Assembly: GCF_042434395.1 (NCBI RefSeq)
Contig: NZ_JBHLTP010000003.1
Location: 1 to 64,000, forward strand
Direction: 5' to 3'
DNA from: Pontibacillus salicampi
Lineage (GTDB): Bacteria; Bacillota; Bacilli; Bacillales; BH030062
Length of the DNA: 64,000 nucleotides
The position numbers and the translations under genes are program-made. The notes beneath the pieces are model-generated. The model had not been told where the DNA came from, ran no database searches, and saw only the letters and a list, made by a program, of their open reading frames with translations. Position 1 is the first letter of the stretch, and each line of letters starts with the position of its first letter. This document shows, in pieces, positions 54,512 to 63,832 of the stretch.

Positions 54512-54695
54512 TGGAAATTTCTCTCCTTTATATTTTATATTTGCATAAAATAAAAACAGTGTGTCCTCTTCGCGCTGCTCATTTTGTTTTCATGTACCTT
54601 CGCCCCAGCAGCAGAGAGTTACGCAGTACACCTCTAATTAGAGGAACAAAATGATAACAACGGTGGCCCACCTAAGCTGCCTTTTATTTTACACA
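54512..54695 (-). promoter_or_regulatory. Probable rpsD autoregulatory leader
   Basis: About 180 nt lie between the promoter and the rpsD start. They are rich in complementary segments, including a GTGGGCCACC palindrome at about 54663-54672 and a CTCTAATTAGAG palindrome. It holds no ORF with a ribosome-binding site. Bacillus rpsD has an S4-binding leader of similar length in this place. I infer the same role; the fold was not computed. Confidence 0.65.
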
Positions 54696-54701
54696 AAGAA
54701 T

Positions 54702-54730
54702 ATTGTACTGTTTTTATGGGAATGAGTCAA
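54702..54730 (-). promoter_or_regulatory. Sigma-A promoter of rpsD
   Basis: On the minus strand, TTGACT (54725-54730), a 17-bp spacer and TACAAT (54702-54707): each hexamer matches at 5 of 6 positions. Transcription should begin near 54695. Confidence 0.85.
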
Positions 54731-54806
54731 GAGGGAATGTGGAATTAGGAGTAAGTAAGCTGTGCTACAATGATAGAATGAACAGAAATGAGCGAGGTGA
54801 TGGACT

Positions 54807-55421
54807 GTGACGGTCATGCTGGGAAACGTATCGGAAACAAAACAATCTAGACGAATAAGGGTTACTCTGATAATAGTATTAGTATTCATCGTAGGAGGGG
54901 CTATACTTTTTCAAAATCAATTACTACATCACCTTGGTTCCTCCTCATCGGAAAATCAAAAACCTTTAATGGCCTCCCATATTCCTTCCAATCATAATAC
55001 GAAAGTAGCAATGATTAGGAAGAGGGAAGGGGATTTCTATTTAGTGTCCTATGACGTACAGGCAGACAATAAGTTTGTCGCTGTAGAATATACTCCCTTA
55101 GATTTAATCATAACGGAACTTATGTATGATGAAAAAGGGAATTTGTGGATGAAGCGGAAGGGTGAATGGAGTCGACTAAATGAGGAGCTAAAAGTCCAGG
55201 ACTCCGGTGCCGGATTTGAAAAAAACAATGAGAAAAAATACAGTTTTAAGGTTTTAGAGGAGAACGGAAAGTATAGAGGTTCTGTTAAACAATCCTCACA
55301 ATCTGTTTGGGAACAGGACTTTGAACAAAAACCTGTAAGTACAGTGCCTTTAGATGAAGGAAGAGAGCTTTGGATTGTGCTGTTTGATAACTTTAATACT
55401 ACCATTATGAAGTCTTCCTAG
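54807..55421 (+). CDS. Membrane-anchored protein of unknown function
   Basis: A 204-residue protein with a basic N-terminus (KQSRRIRV), one membrane helix at about 19-37 and an extracytoplasmic domain of about 160 residues with many Lys/Glu and aromatic residues. I do not recognise the domain. The GTG start at 54807 has GAGGTGAT upstream; an ATG nine bases later is possible. It is divergent from rpsD and about 140 bp before the GGDEF gene. Confidence 0.72.
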   Translation: MTVMLGNVSETKQSRRIRVTLIIVLVFIVGGAILFQNQLLHHLGSSSSENQKPLMASHIPSNHNTKVAMIRKREGDFYLVSYDVQADNKFVAVEYTPLDLIITELMYDEKGNLWMKRKGEWSRLNEELKVQDSGAGFEKNNEKKYSFKVLEENGKYRGSVKQSSQSVWEQDFEQKPVSTVPLDEGRELWIVLFDNFNTTIMKSS

Positions 55422-55558
55422 TCGAATAGGCCGACAGAATAACAAGTATAATTTATTTTTGTAAATTTATAAAAAAGGAATAGGAAAAATAGACTATAAA
55501 AGATATAATGGAAGAGTAGATAGATTGAAATCCAAGGGGAAAAATAGGTGATGTGTGA

Positions 55559-57451
55559 ATGACGCCATTTCAAAACCATTCAAACATTATAAAGGAAGTG
55601 AAGGTGGAGCTGTACGACATCTATATGAGCTTATCTAATGTATCATTTTGTACAGCCTTACAGGAAATAGCTAAACTTCTAAGAGCAAAGCTCGAAGGGA
55701 AGCGAGCTACTATATATACATACAATGAATGGGATGATGACTTTTCTCTGACTGCTGTTGCGGATCTCCCTGGTAGCAGGATGGAGCAGACCTCCATTAT
55801 AGAGCTCCATGCACCCTTAATTACATATATGAAAACCCGGCCGTGCACCACGATAGAGAGGTATGGACAGCAATCTCTTATTCCTTTGTGTGAACAAGGA
55901 AATACTCAAGGGTATATTATTCTGGACTTCCGTGAGAAGCAAGATAATACGGAGTTTGACGTTCTTTTGAGAGATATAGGAGAAGAAATCCGCAAGTTTA
56001 TGCAGCGTTTAAATGGCATGCGCTTTATGCTTCAAGAGGAAAGAAAGTATGAGAAATTATTTAATGTAACGAAAAATTTTCATTCTACTATGGAATTGGA
56101 AGAAATATTAAAGGAAATCATAGATACGCTAGAGGATTTTTATGCAGAGTTTGATTACTATCTTCATTTATCCCATGATTATTCTAGTGTTCCACATTTA
56201 CCTATCAAAGAATTGTCATATGATTTAAATGAAACGGCCAGAGCGAGTACACAGGCTTATTTGACAGGGGAGCACCAGCTCGAGGATTGTCATCGTTCGA
56301 GACAGTCTTACTTCTATGCCCCTCTTAAAGGGAAGCAAGGGGTTTATGGCGTGCTGGAGATTGTAGCGCCACGTTTCATTCTATTTCCAGAAAAGGATAT
56401 AGAGCTTATTACAATGTTAGCTAATGCTGCGGGAAACTCTCTGGAAAATGCGAGATTGTATCATCAATCCAGGAAAATTATTACGGATCTTCAATTAATA
56501 AATGAAACGTCTCATAAATTGAACTCCAATTTACGTTTGTCTGAAACCATTACTTATATGACGGAACGTATAACATATTCTTTTAATGCCGAGGAAGTAG
56601 GATTTATTCTATTTGATGAGCAAAATGGTAGTAGCTACCAGTTGTTAAAGGGAAGCACTACATTCTTTGACAAAGAAGCTTCCTATCCTCTAGTTAATTG
56701 GCTGGCTATGCAATTAAAGAATAAGAGTGAACCATTATTCGTTGGGGATGTACAAAGCAAATTTCCTAAATGGTCAACCAATTATCAGGCTATCATGGCT
56801 ATCCCTATGATACAAAGGGGGGAGTTGACAGGAATGGCAGTGGTGCTGCATCAGACTCCATATTTCTTTAGCTTCGATACATTCAAGCTATTGCAATCGC
56901 TTATTCATCACTCCACTTTAGCCTTTGCCAATTCCATGCTAAGAGAGGAATTAGAGCAGTTGGTTAGAACGGATTATCTAACGAAATTACATTCGAGAAA
57001 ATATTTAGATGAAGCGATTCAGACCCATATCGATTTAGAGCATGAAGGTTCCTTTATAATAATGGATATTGATAACTTTAAACTCGTTAATGATGTATAT
57101 GGTCACCAGACGGGAGACCGTATACTTGTCCAAGTATCGACCATTATTAAAGAGTGTGTAGGAAGTTTAGGTATATGTGCTAGGTGGGGAGGGGAAGAAA
57201 TAGCAGTTTATTTACCTTTCCTAACGTTAGAGGAAGGATATGAATTAGGTCAGAAAATCGTTGGTAAAATTGAAGCTGATACGAATCCTAGTGTTACTGT
57301 TTCATGTGGAGTTTCTTATTGGAATCCGTCTGTTCATCTAGACGGGAAACATTTATTTATGAGGGCGGATAAAGCTTTGTACAAAGCAAAAGAGGCTGGA
57401 AAAAATACTGTTAGAGTAGAACATTATGATGTTACTCAAAAAGGGAATTAA
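55559..57451 (+). CDS. ytrP: GAF-GGDEF protein, likely diguanylate cyclase (YtrP type)
   Basis: A 630-residue soluble protein. Two or three GAF-like modules occupy about 20-460 and a C-terminal GGDEF domain follows, with the active-site variant GGEEI (about 544-548) after DIDNFKLVNDVYGHQTGD. GGEEF-type sites are usually active in making c-di-GMP, and the final residue I is a mild variation. The I-site RxxD is not evident. It occupies the place of B. subtilis ytrP, between rpsD and refZ. AGGTGAT precedes the ATG. Confidence 0.88.
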   Translation: MTPFQNHSNIIKEVKVELYDIYMSLSNVSFCTALQEIAKLLRAKLEGKRATIYTYNEWDDDFSLTAVADLPGSRMEQTSIIELHAPLITYMKTRPCTTIERYGQQSLIPLCEQGNTQGYIILDFREKQDNTEFDVLLRDIGEEIRKFMQRLNGMRFMLQEERKYEKLFNVTKNFHSTMELEEILKEIIDTLEDFYAEFDYYLHLSHDYSSVPHLPIKELSYDLNETARASTQAYLTGEHQLEDCHRSRQSYFYAPLKGKQGVYGVLEIVAPRFILFPEKDIELITMLANAAGNSLENARLYHQSRKIITDLQLINETSHKLNSNLRLSETITYMTERITYSFNAEEVGFILFDEQNGSSYQLLKGSTTFFDKEASYPLVNWLAMQLKNKSEPLFVGDVQSKFPKWSTNYQAIMAIPMIQRGELTGMAVVLHQTPYFFSFDTFKLLQSLIHHSTLAFANSMLREELEQLVRTDYLTKLHSRKYLDEAIQTHIDLEHEGSFIIMDIDNFKLVNDVYGHQTGDRILVQVSTIIKECVGSLGICARWGGEEIAVYLPFLTLEEGYELGQKIVGKIEADTNPSVTVSCGVSYWNPSVHLDGKHLFMRADKALYKAKEAGKNTVRVEHYDVTQKGN

Positions 57452-57464
57452 GAGGAAGAATAAG

Positions 57465-57503
57465 AAACCCCTGACATTGTGCAATTCACATTCCAGGGGT
57501 TTG
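57465..57503. terminator. Bidirectional terminator between the GGDEF gene and ytsP
   Basis: The outer stem AAACCCCTG (57465-57473) with CAGGGGTTT (57494-57502) and an internal partly paired loop lies between convergent genes. Confidence 0.8.
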
Positions 57504-57525
57504 TTTGTATAGGAAAGGGCATTAT

Positions 57526-58005
57526 CTAAATAAATTCACTTAACACGTGAACAAATTGCTCTAAATATTGTTCATCATGTTCATCAAATCGATGTTTAAC
57601 GGGGCTATCAATATCTAAGACTCCAAATATCTCTCCATCCTTAAATACGGGAACTACTATTTCAGATTGACTAGCTGCATCACAGGCGATGTGCCCAGGG
57701 AATTGGTTTACATCTGCAACTCTTTGTGTTTTCCCCTCGGAAACAGCTGTCCCGCAAACCCCTTTTCCACTTGGGATACGAACACAAGCGGGGAGACCTT
57801 GAAATGGACCGAGTACCAACTGATCTTGCTTCCAGATATAAAAGCCAACCCAATTGACTTCATCTAAAAATTGGTTCAATAACGCGGAGGCGTTGGATAG
57901 GTTTGCTAGTTGGTCTGGTTCATCCTCTAAAAGTGCCCTTAACTGTTTGATAACAAGATCATAGTTTTGAGATTTATTTCCACTGTATTGTTCGACATTA
58001 AACAT
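57526..58005 (-). CDS. ytsP: Free methionine-(R)-sulfoxide reductase, GAF type (YtsP)
   Basis: A 159-residue GAF-domain protein. Three cysteines, C74 (LPACVRI), C84 (KGVCGTA) and C108 (IACDAAS), have the same 10- and 24-residue spacing as the catalytic Cys of E. coli fRMsr. It is expected to reduce free Met-R-sulfoxide using thioredoxin, and a trxA gene lies in this window. AAGGAGGA precedes the ATG. It is divergent from refZ. Confidence 0.9.
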   Translation of the reverse strand: MFNVEQYSGNKSQNYDLVIKQLRALLEDEPDQLANLSNASALLNQFLDEVNWVGFYIWKQDQLVLGPFQGLPACVRIPSGKGVCGTAVSEGKTQRVADVNQFPGHIACDAASQSEIVVPVFKDGEIFGVLDIDSPVKHRFDEHDEQYLEQFVHVLSEFI

Positions 58006-58144
58006 TCAATATTCCTCCTTAGATATTCATATTATATAATTTCTAGTAAAAATTCGACAAAATGCATGCAGTTATTGACGAGCGAAACATGCAGGAATCC
58101 CCCTCACGAAGGAAGAAGAATTATTCAAAGTAGGAGGGATAAGC

Positions 58145-58783
58145 ATGACAAAGACGTCCACTAAGCAGAAAGTGATGGATGCTGCTAGTTACCTTTTTTA
58201 TACGCAAGGATACAATGGCACTTCGGTGAGAGACATTGCATCAAAAGCTAATGTGAATGTGTCTTTAATCAGCTACTATTTTAAAAATAAACAAGGTTTG
58301 TTAGAGCATCTCATCGTTACGTACTTTGAAGGATATATTGACATGTTGGAATCCGTTTATCAGGTAGATACTGATCATCCTAGTAAAGTAAAGCTTTGTC
58401 AAATGATTGAAGCAATTATACAATACAAACAGAAACACTATCAATTTACGTGTTTCATCCATAGAGAATTGACGCATGACAATGTGTTTGTGAGAGAGAT
58501 GATGGTTACTTATTTAGCTAAAGAGAAATATGTTTTGTTTAATTTGTTTAAACATGTCCTACTGGCGCAGGGGATTAAACCTATTAAAATAAATTATTAC
58601 TATATTCATTTAAAAGGGATGGTAATGACACCGTTTCTTATGACGTATGAAATGAAGGAGTATGTACTTACAGATCATTCTCACGACTTTTTTATAAAGC
58701 AATATTCTCAAACAGTATTTAATTGGCTGGAGCATATTTGCGGCATGAATACTCCAAAAGGCTATGAAATGGAAGTTATGTAG
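58145..58783 (+). CDS. refZ: TetR-type DNA-binding protein RefZ
   Basis: A 212-residue TetR-family protein with N-terminal HTH (SVRDIASKANVNVSLISYYF, about 27-46) and a helical C-terminal dimer domain. Position between ytsP and ezrA fits B. subtilis RefZ (YttP). That protein binds sites near the origin and perturbs FtsZ rings for chromosome capture at polar septation. AGGAGGG precedes the ATG. The gene identity rests on synteny plus family. Confidence 0.88.
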   Translation: MTKTSTKQKVMDAASYLFYTQGYNGTSVRDIASKANVNVSLISYYFKNKQGLLEHLIVTYFEGYIDMLESVYQVDTDHPSKVKLCQMIEAIIQYKQKHYQFTCFIHRELTHDNVFVREMMVTYLAKEKYVLFNLFKHVLLAQGIKPIKINYYYIHLKGMVMTPFLMTYEMKEYVLTDHSHDFFIKQYSQTVFNWLEHICGMNTPKGYEMEVM

Positions 58784-59061
58784 CTGCTGCATCCGGTCCA
58801 TGTAAATAAAGTGAAAATATAAGCTTCCATTCCGAGATAATGAAAGTCCGTTTAATGGATAGGAAGGTATGGTCTGGAAAACACCTGTTCTCCTGCTGCC
58901 CAACACGATGTGGGGTAGTTCAATCTGCTACAGGACGTAGCGGTTTTACCGGAATCTCTTCCCTTTAACCAATTGTCCTTAGAGTCAAAATAAGAGAAAC
59001 CAAAATAGCCTTCGTAAATAAAGGTAGGCACCTATCAAGATAGGGTTTTCTCTAAAAGTTG
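58784..59061. other. Non-coding stretch between refZ and a terminator
   Basis: About 280 bp with no ORF that has a ribosome-binding site. It contains a short hairpin (CCTATC at 59031-59036 with GATAGG at 59039-59044, followed by GTTTTC). It ends at a strong terminator. It could be a long 3' UTR of refZ or a small RNA; no promoter was confirmed. Confidence 0.4.
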
Positions 59062-59097
59062 AGTACTGCTCCCCACAAAGAAGCAGTACTTTTTTTG
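59062..59097 (+). terminator. Terminator upstream of ezrA
   Basis: The stem AGTACTGCT (59062-59070) with AGCAGTACT (59082-59090) is followed by seven Ts, about 280 bp past the refZ stop. Confidence 0.9.
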
Positions 59098-59256
59098 TGT
59101 AGTAGTTCATTTCGAGGGAAATTATGTCAATTTAGTTAATAATTTTGAAAAATTTTAGCCAAAAGGAAGGTTTACATGGTATCATAAAATCAACGTGAAT
59201 ACATAATTTGTCGTTCGTTTATATAGATGTACTTGACACTAGTTAGGAGGACCTTT

Positions 59257-60951
59257 ATGGAGTACGTCATCGCTGTTTTACTTGCAATGGTAGTGGTAGT
59301 AATTTACGGACTAATCCTGCGCAAAAAAGTCTATGATCAAGTCGATCGTTTAGAATATTGGAAATTAGATATATCTAATCGAAATGTAACGGAAGAGTTA
59401 TCAAAGGTGAAGAATTTGAACCTCTCCGGGGAAACGCAGGATAGATTCGAGAAATGGCGTTCCGATTGGGATGATATCCTTTCTAGACAGCTCCCAGATT
59501 TAGAAGAAGGGTTATTTTATGCAGAAGAACATGCTGATCGTTACCGCTTCCGAAAAGCGAACGGCGTGCTGAAAGACATTGAGCAATCCTTACAATCTAT
59601 AGAGCAGTCTATTGATGCAATGCTGGAAGAATTAGATACACTGCTAAACTCGGAACAGAATTCCAGGGAAAATGTAGAACTTATTGAGCCTCAAATTAAG
59701 GAATTGAAGAAGAAGCTGCTTCAGCAACGGTACATGTTTGGTAAAGCGGAGGCTAAATTCGAAGAGAAGATTAGCGAAGCTCAACAGCAAATGGCCAGCT
59801 ACTATCAATTAGTAGAATATGGAAACTATTTTGAAGCATACGAAATGGTGGAATCGATTAAGCTGGAATTAGATACGCTGCAGGAGAAGATAGAAGCGTT
59901 CCCTGAGTTATATAAACTATATAAACGGGACCTTCCTGATCAACTAGAGCAATTAAATAATGGAATTAAGGAAATGAAAGAAAATGGCTTTCGCATAGAC
60001 CATTATGGATTTGAAGAAGAGGTATTGAAGTATCAACAGCAGATTGATGAGTATGTAGAATCACTGGAAAACGCAGAGCTAGAAGAAGCTCAATCCTACC
60101 TTCCAGAATTAGAAAATAGAATTCAGGAAATGTACACGGAATTGGAAAAAGAGGCAGTAGCAAAGAGCTATGTGGAAAAGCATCAAGAGCAGCTTTTAGA
60201 CAATTTAACTAACATTTCTGATGATATTGCCGATACTAAGGAAGAAGTTGAGCAACTACAGAACATGTATCATGTAGAAGATAAAGATATCGAAATGTAT
60301 GTAAGTCTGGAAAAATGGATTAACAAGCTAACACACCAACTAGAGGATATTCGTCAGGATATTAATGATGATGAAACTTCCTATATTACAATCCGCTCCA
60401 AAGTAGAAAGTTTCTCCAGTCAGTTACAAGAGTTAACAGATCAGCATAGGCAATATCAGGATCACTTGTACACCTTGCGTAAAGGAGAAAGAGAAGCAAA
60501 GGATTCTATTCACCAAGCCAAACAAGATTTAATGTCTGTTTATCGAAAGCTGCAGAAAAGTAATATCCCTGGTGTACCATCCTACATAGATGATGTGTTA
60601 GAGCAGAGCAGAGCTTCACTAATGGACGTGCAATATAAGATTGAGGATCAGCCTCTTGATATGACTCAGGTCCAATCGACATTAGATAAAGCTTTACATG
60701 ATGTACAACAAGCCAAAGAGCAAACGGATTCCTTATTGGATGAAGCGCATTTAGCAGAACAAGCCATTCAATATGGTAATCGATATCGCAGCAAATATCC
60801 AAAGGTGGCCGCTCAATTAAATGAAGCAGAACAAGCTTTTCGAGCTTATCAATATGATGAAGCGTTAAGGAAAGCGAGTTATGCAATTGAAGAAATTGAG
60901 CCGGGTGCAGTGGAACGCATTAAAGAAATAATGAATACGCCTGTGGGATAG
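59257..60951 (+). CDS. ezrA: Septation ring formation regulator EzrA
   Basis: A 564-residue protein with an extracellular N-terminus, one membrane helix (about 3-22, YVIAVLLAMVVVVIYGLIL) and a long cytoplasmic spectrin-like coiled coil. It ends with a conserved ASYAIEEIEPGAVERI segment. EzrA limits FtsZ ring formation and links division to wall synthesis. The ATG at 59257 has AGGAGG six bases upstream; a longer frame from 59227 has none. Confidence 0.95.
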   Translation: MEYVIAVLLAMVVVVIYGLILRKKVYDQVDRLEYWKLDISNRNVTEELSKVKNLNLSGETQDRFEKWRSDWDDILSRQLPDLEEGLFYAEEHADRYRFRKANGVLKDIEQSLQSIEQSIDAMLEELDTLLNSEQNSRENVELIEPQIKELKKKLLQQRYMFGKAEAKFEEKISEAQQQMASYYQLVEYGNYFEAYEMVESIKLELDTLQEKIEAFPELYKLYKRDLPDQLEQLNNGIKEMKENGFRIDHYGFEEEVLKYQQQIDEYVESLENAELEEAQSYLPELENRIQEMYTELEKEAVAKSYVEKHQEQLLDNLTNISDDIADTKEEVEQLQNMYHVEDKDIEMYVSLEKWINKLTHQLEDIRQDINDDETSYITIRSKVESFSSQLQELTDQHRQYQDHLYTLRKGEREAKDSIHQAKQDLMSVYRKLQKSNIPGVPSYIDDVLEQSRASLMDVQYKIEDQPLDMTQVQSTLDKALHDVQQAKEQTDSLLDEAHLAEQAIQYGNRYRSKYPKVAAQLNEAEQAFRAYQYDEALRKASYAIEEIEPGAVERIKEIMNTPVG

Positions 60952-60961
60952 GTGATAATAG

Positions 60962-61267
60962 GTGCAAAAGAAAATCGTCCTTGGTTTATCTATTCTTTCC
61001 ATTTCGGTATGGATGTTGACCATCGTCATTCTGGTGACGGACGGTAGTGGTAAGAATATAGCGAATCCACATACTGGAAAAGAATTTCATCCAGATACCA
61101 AAACAACCGATACTTTTGTGGAACGGTTGACGGTCATTTCTATGAAAGATGTTGAAGAAAGCGATAACCAAATAAAACAAGCAGGAATTACTAGTGAATG
61201 GGTGGCGAGTCAACCTGGAGATAATAGGATATCTATTGACGACTTGCTTGAGTCCTTTACACAATAA
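60962..61267 (+). CDS. Small membrane-anchored protein downstream of ezrA
   Basis: A 101-residue protein with a membrane helix at about 5-26 and an extracytoplasmic domain of about 75 residues. It begins with a GTG at 60962, preceded by AGGTGAT. It is 10 bp after ezrA, so the two are probably co-transcribed. I do not recognise it. Position suggests, but does not prove, a link to division. Confidence 0.72.
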   Translation: MQKKIVLGLSILSISVWMLTIVILVTDGSGKNIANPHTGKEFHPDTKTTDTFVERLTVISMKDVEESDNQIKQAGITSEWVASQPGDNRISIDDLLESFTQ

Positions 61268-61282
61268 GGCTTGAATTATCTT

Positions 61283-61314
61283 GTACCCCAGTACCTTTAA
61301 CAGGTCTGGGGTAC
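61283..61314 (+). terminator. Terminator of the ezrA transcript
   Basis: GTACCCCAG (61283-61291) pairs with CTGGGGTAC (61306-61314), with an inner ACCT/AGGT pair. There is little T-tract. Confidence 0.65.
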
Positions 61315-61404
61315 TCCTATGTTATGCTAGATGTATGGATGTTTATTGTTTAAGGAAAGTATGATAACATATTAGATTGCAAAAATGAAAAAGGGGTTAC
61401 CATC

Positions 61405-62544
61405 ATGATTTATTTTGATAATAGTGCAACTACTAAGCCATACCCTGAAGTGCTGGAGACATTTCGTCACGTATCGGAACAATATTATGCAAATCCTTCT
61501 TCCATTCATCGGTTCGGCAGTGATGCAGAACGACTTTTACTCCAATCCAAAAAACAAGCAGGTCAGTTGTTGGGAGTAGAACCAGATGAAGTTGTATTCA
61601 CTTCAGGAGGAACCGAAGGAAATAATTTAGCAATTAAAGGAATTGCACTTCAGCATCAGAATAGAGGAAAGCACGTTATCACAACACAGGTTGAGCACCC
61701 TTCCGTTTTAGAAGCATGTAAATCTATAGAAGCACTTGGGTTTGAAATCACCTATCTGCCAGTAGATGGTGAAGGAAGAATTAGTGTGGACTCTGTGCAA
61801 AATGCCATAAGAGAGGATACTATTTTAATTAGTGTTATGCATGTAAATAATGAATTAGGCACGATTCAGCCTATAGATGAAATTGCCAAAGTTGCTAATC
61901 AATATCCTAAATTATATTTTCATGTTGATTACGTGCAAGGATTGGGTAAAGTAACCTTAAACATGAGACAGAGTGGTATTGATTTATGTACTATGTCTAG
62001 CCATAAAATTCACGGTTTAAAAGGAACCGGTATGCTTTATATACAAAAAGGCACCTCCTTATTCCCTCTTTTGCACGGAGGAAGCCAGGAAGCCTCCTAC
62101 CGAGCAGGGACAGAGAACCTTGCAGGGATAGTTTCTATGGTGAAAGCATTGCGAATGGTGCTGGAGAAGCAAAAGAACAAGTTCGACCATCTTGTGGGCT
62201 TGCGAGATAAGCTTCGCAGTGAGTTATCTCAACTGCCAAATGTGTATCTCAATTCACCTGAATCTGGTGCGCCACACATCCTTAATTTCTCCGTACCGGG
62301 ATTTAAGCCAGAAGTAGTGATTCATGCTTTGGGTGAAAGAGGAATATTTATTTCTACAAAATCAGCCTGTTCTTCTAAACAGGAGGATGAAAGTGCAATC
62401 CTGAATGCGTGTGGTCTAAGTAGAGAGCTCTCTGCCTCGGCATTACGGATTAGCCTGTCCTATGAGAATTCAAAAGAAGAAGTAAACAACTGTGTTAGTG
62501 CTTTACAGGAAGTATTAACCGAACTAAGTGGAGTAATGGGGTAG
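61405..62544 (+). CDS. Cysteine desulfurase (NifS/IscS type, ThiI partner)
   Basis: A 379-residue PLP enzyme with the lysine K201 in SSHKIHG, the cofactor motif HVDYVQGLGK and catalytic Cys322 in STKSACSS. It is the class I type. Being followed by thiI after three bases, it is the B. subtilis NifZ equivalent that supplies persulfide sulfur for 4-thiouridine in tRNA. AAAGGGGTT precedes the ATG. Confidence 0.95.
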   Translation: MIYFDNSATTKPYPEVLETFRHVSEQYYANPSSIHRFGSDAERLLLQSKKQAGQLLGVEPDEVVFTSGGTEGNNLAIKGIALQHQNRGKHVITTQVEHPSVLEACKSIEALGFEITYLPVDGEGRISVDSVQNAIREDTILISVMHVNNELGTIQPIDEIAKVANQYPKLYFHVDYVQGLGKVTLNMRQSGIDLCTMSSHKIHGLKGTGMLYIQKGTSLFPLLHGGSQEASYRAGTENLAGIVSMVKALRMVLEKQKNKFDHLVGLRDKLRSELSQLPNVYLNSPESGAPHILNFSVPGFKPEVVIHALGERGIFISTKSACSSKQEDESAILNACGLSRELSASALRISLSYENSKEEVNNCVSALQEVLTELSGVMG

Positions 62545-62547
62545 ATA

Positions 62548-63756
62548 ATGATGCAATACAATCATATATTAATTCGATACGGTGAGATGGCGTTAAAGGG
62601 CAAAAACAAAAAGCACTTTGTTGGTCAGCTTTCTCACAATGTTAAGTTTAAACTAAAGAAATTCCCAAATATTGAACTGACCAAAACACATGACAGAATG
62701 TACGTTCTCTTAAACGGCGAGGAGCCACAGCCCATTATAGAGGTATTGAAGGATATCTTCGGAATTCAATCCATGAGTCTTGCTTTAAAGGTGAATAGCG
62801 AGGAAGAAGCTATTAAGGAGGCTGCATTACACACCTTAACAGACCCAGCTGGTGTAAAAACATTTAAAATTTCAACGAGAAGAGTGGATAAACAATTTCC
62901 TATTAATTCTCAGGATATGAATCGTGTCCTAGGCGGTCACCTACTTCAATCAACAGACGGATATACAGTTGATGTCCACCAGCCTGATATTGAAATTTCA
63001 GTAGAAATTAGAAAAGAAGGGACATATATCACCTCTGAGAAAATTCAAGGGGCAGGCGGGCTGCCAGTTGGGACAGCTGGTAAAAGCCTATTACTCTTGT
63101 CAGGAGGAATCGATAGTCCTGTTGCAGGGTATTTAACAATGAAGCGAGGTGTGGAAATTGAGGCAATACACTTCCATTCACCTCCTTTCACAAGCGAGCG
63201 GTCGAAGCAAAAAGTGATCGATTTGGCTAAGAAATTAACAAGATTCGGACATAAAGTCAGGCTGCATGTAGTTCCATTTACAGCATTGCAGCAATCAATG
63301 TTCAGGCAAATACCCCAGCACTATGGCATGACTATTATGCGCAGACTCATGCTGCAAATTAGTGAACGTGTGGCTGAAAAAGAAGGTATCCTGAGCTTTA
63401 CGACCGGTGAAAGCTTAGGGCAGGTCGCCAGTCAAACAATGGAGAGTATGCACACCATTAATCAAGTAACAAATTATCCAATTATCCGACCTTTAGTAGC
63501 TATGGACAAGCTTGATATCATTGATATTTCTAAGAAAATTGATACGTACGACATATCCATTAGACCATACGAGGATTGTTGTACTGTCTTTGTTCCGAAG
63601 CAACCAAAAACAAAGCCAGATAAAGAAAAGGTTTCAGGAATAGAAGCACAAATAGACTACGGAGAAGAATTTGAGAGAACAATTGAAAATATTGAAGTGT
63701 TAGAGTTTTATGATGAAGAAGCGGAAGAGGTCAATGAATTTTCCGACTTATTCTAA
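62548..63756 (+). CDS. thiI: tRNA 4-thiouridine synthetase ThiI
   Basis: A 402-residue enzyme with an N-terminal ferredoxin-like/THUMP RNA-binding region (about 1-165) and a PP-loop ATP pyrophosphatase domain with LLLLSGGIDSPVAG near 180-193. It lacks the C-terminal rhodanese domain of E. coli ThiI, as is normal in Bacillus, so sulfur comes directly from the upstream desulfurase. An ATG-ATG pair opens the gene; the second (62551) aligns better with B. subtilis ThiI. Both are compatible with the GGGG upstream. Confidence 0.96.
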   Translation: MMQYNHILIRYGEMALKGKNKKHFVGQLSHNVKFKLKKFPNIELTKTHDRMYVLLNGEEPQPIIEVLKDIFGIQSMSLALKVNSEEEAIKEAALHTLTDPAGVKTFKISTRRVDKQFPINSQDMNRVLGGHLLQSTDGYTVDVHQPDIEISVEIRKEGTYITSEKIQGAGGLPVGTAGKSLLLLSGGIDSPVAGYLTMKRGVEIEAIHFHSPPFTSERSKQKVIDLAKKLTRFGHKVRLHVVPFTALQQSMFRQIPQHYGMTIMRRLMLQISERVAEKEGILSFTTGESLGQVASQTMESMHTINQVTNYPIIRPLVAMDKLDIIDISKKIDTYDISIRPYEDCCTVFVPKQPKTKPDKEKVSGIEAQIDYGEEFERTIENIEVLEFYDEEAEEVNEFSDLF

Positions 63757-63832
63757 TGTATTGGTAAAATTTGATTAGTATTCACCCCTTATGGTTGCGC
63801 ACCCTAGTTAGTAACAAGGAGGTGAATTCATC

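Noticed and set aside
58834..58970. 44-residue plus-strand frame starting ATGAAAGTCCG
   Set aside because: It has no ribosome-binding site and an unusual Cys/Arg-rich composition; treated as non-coding.
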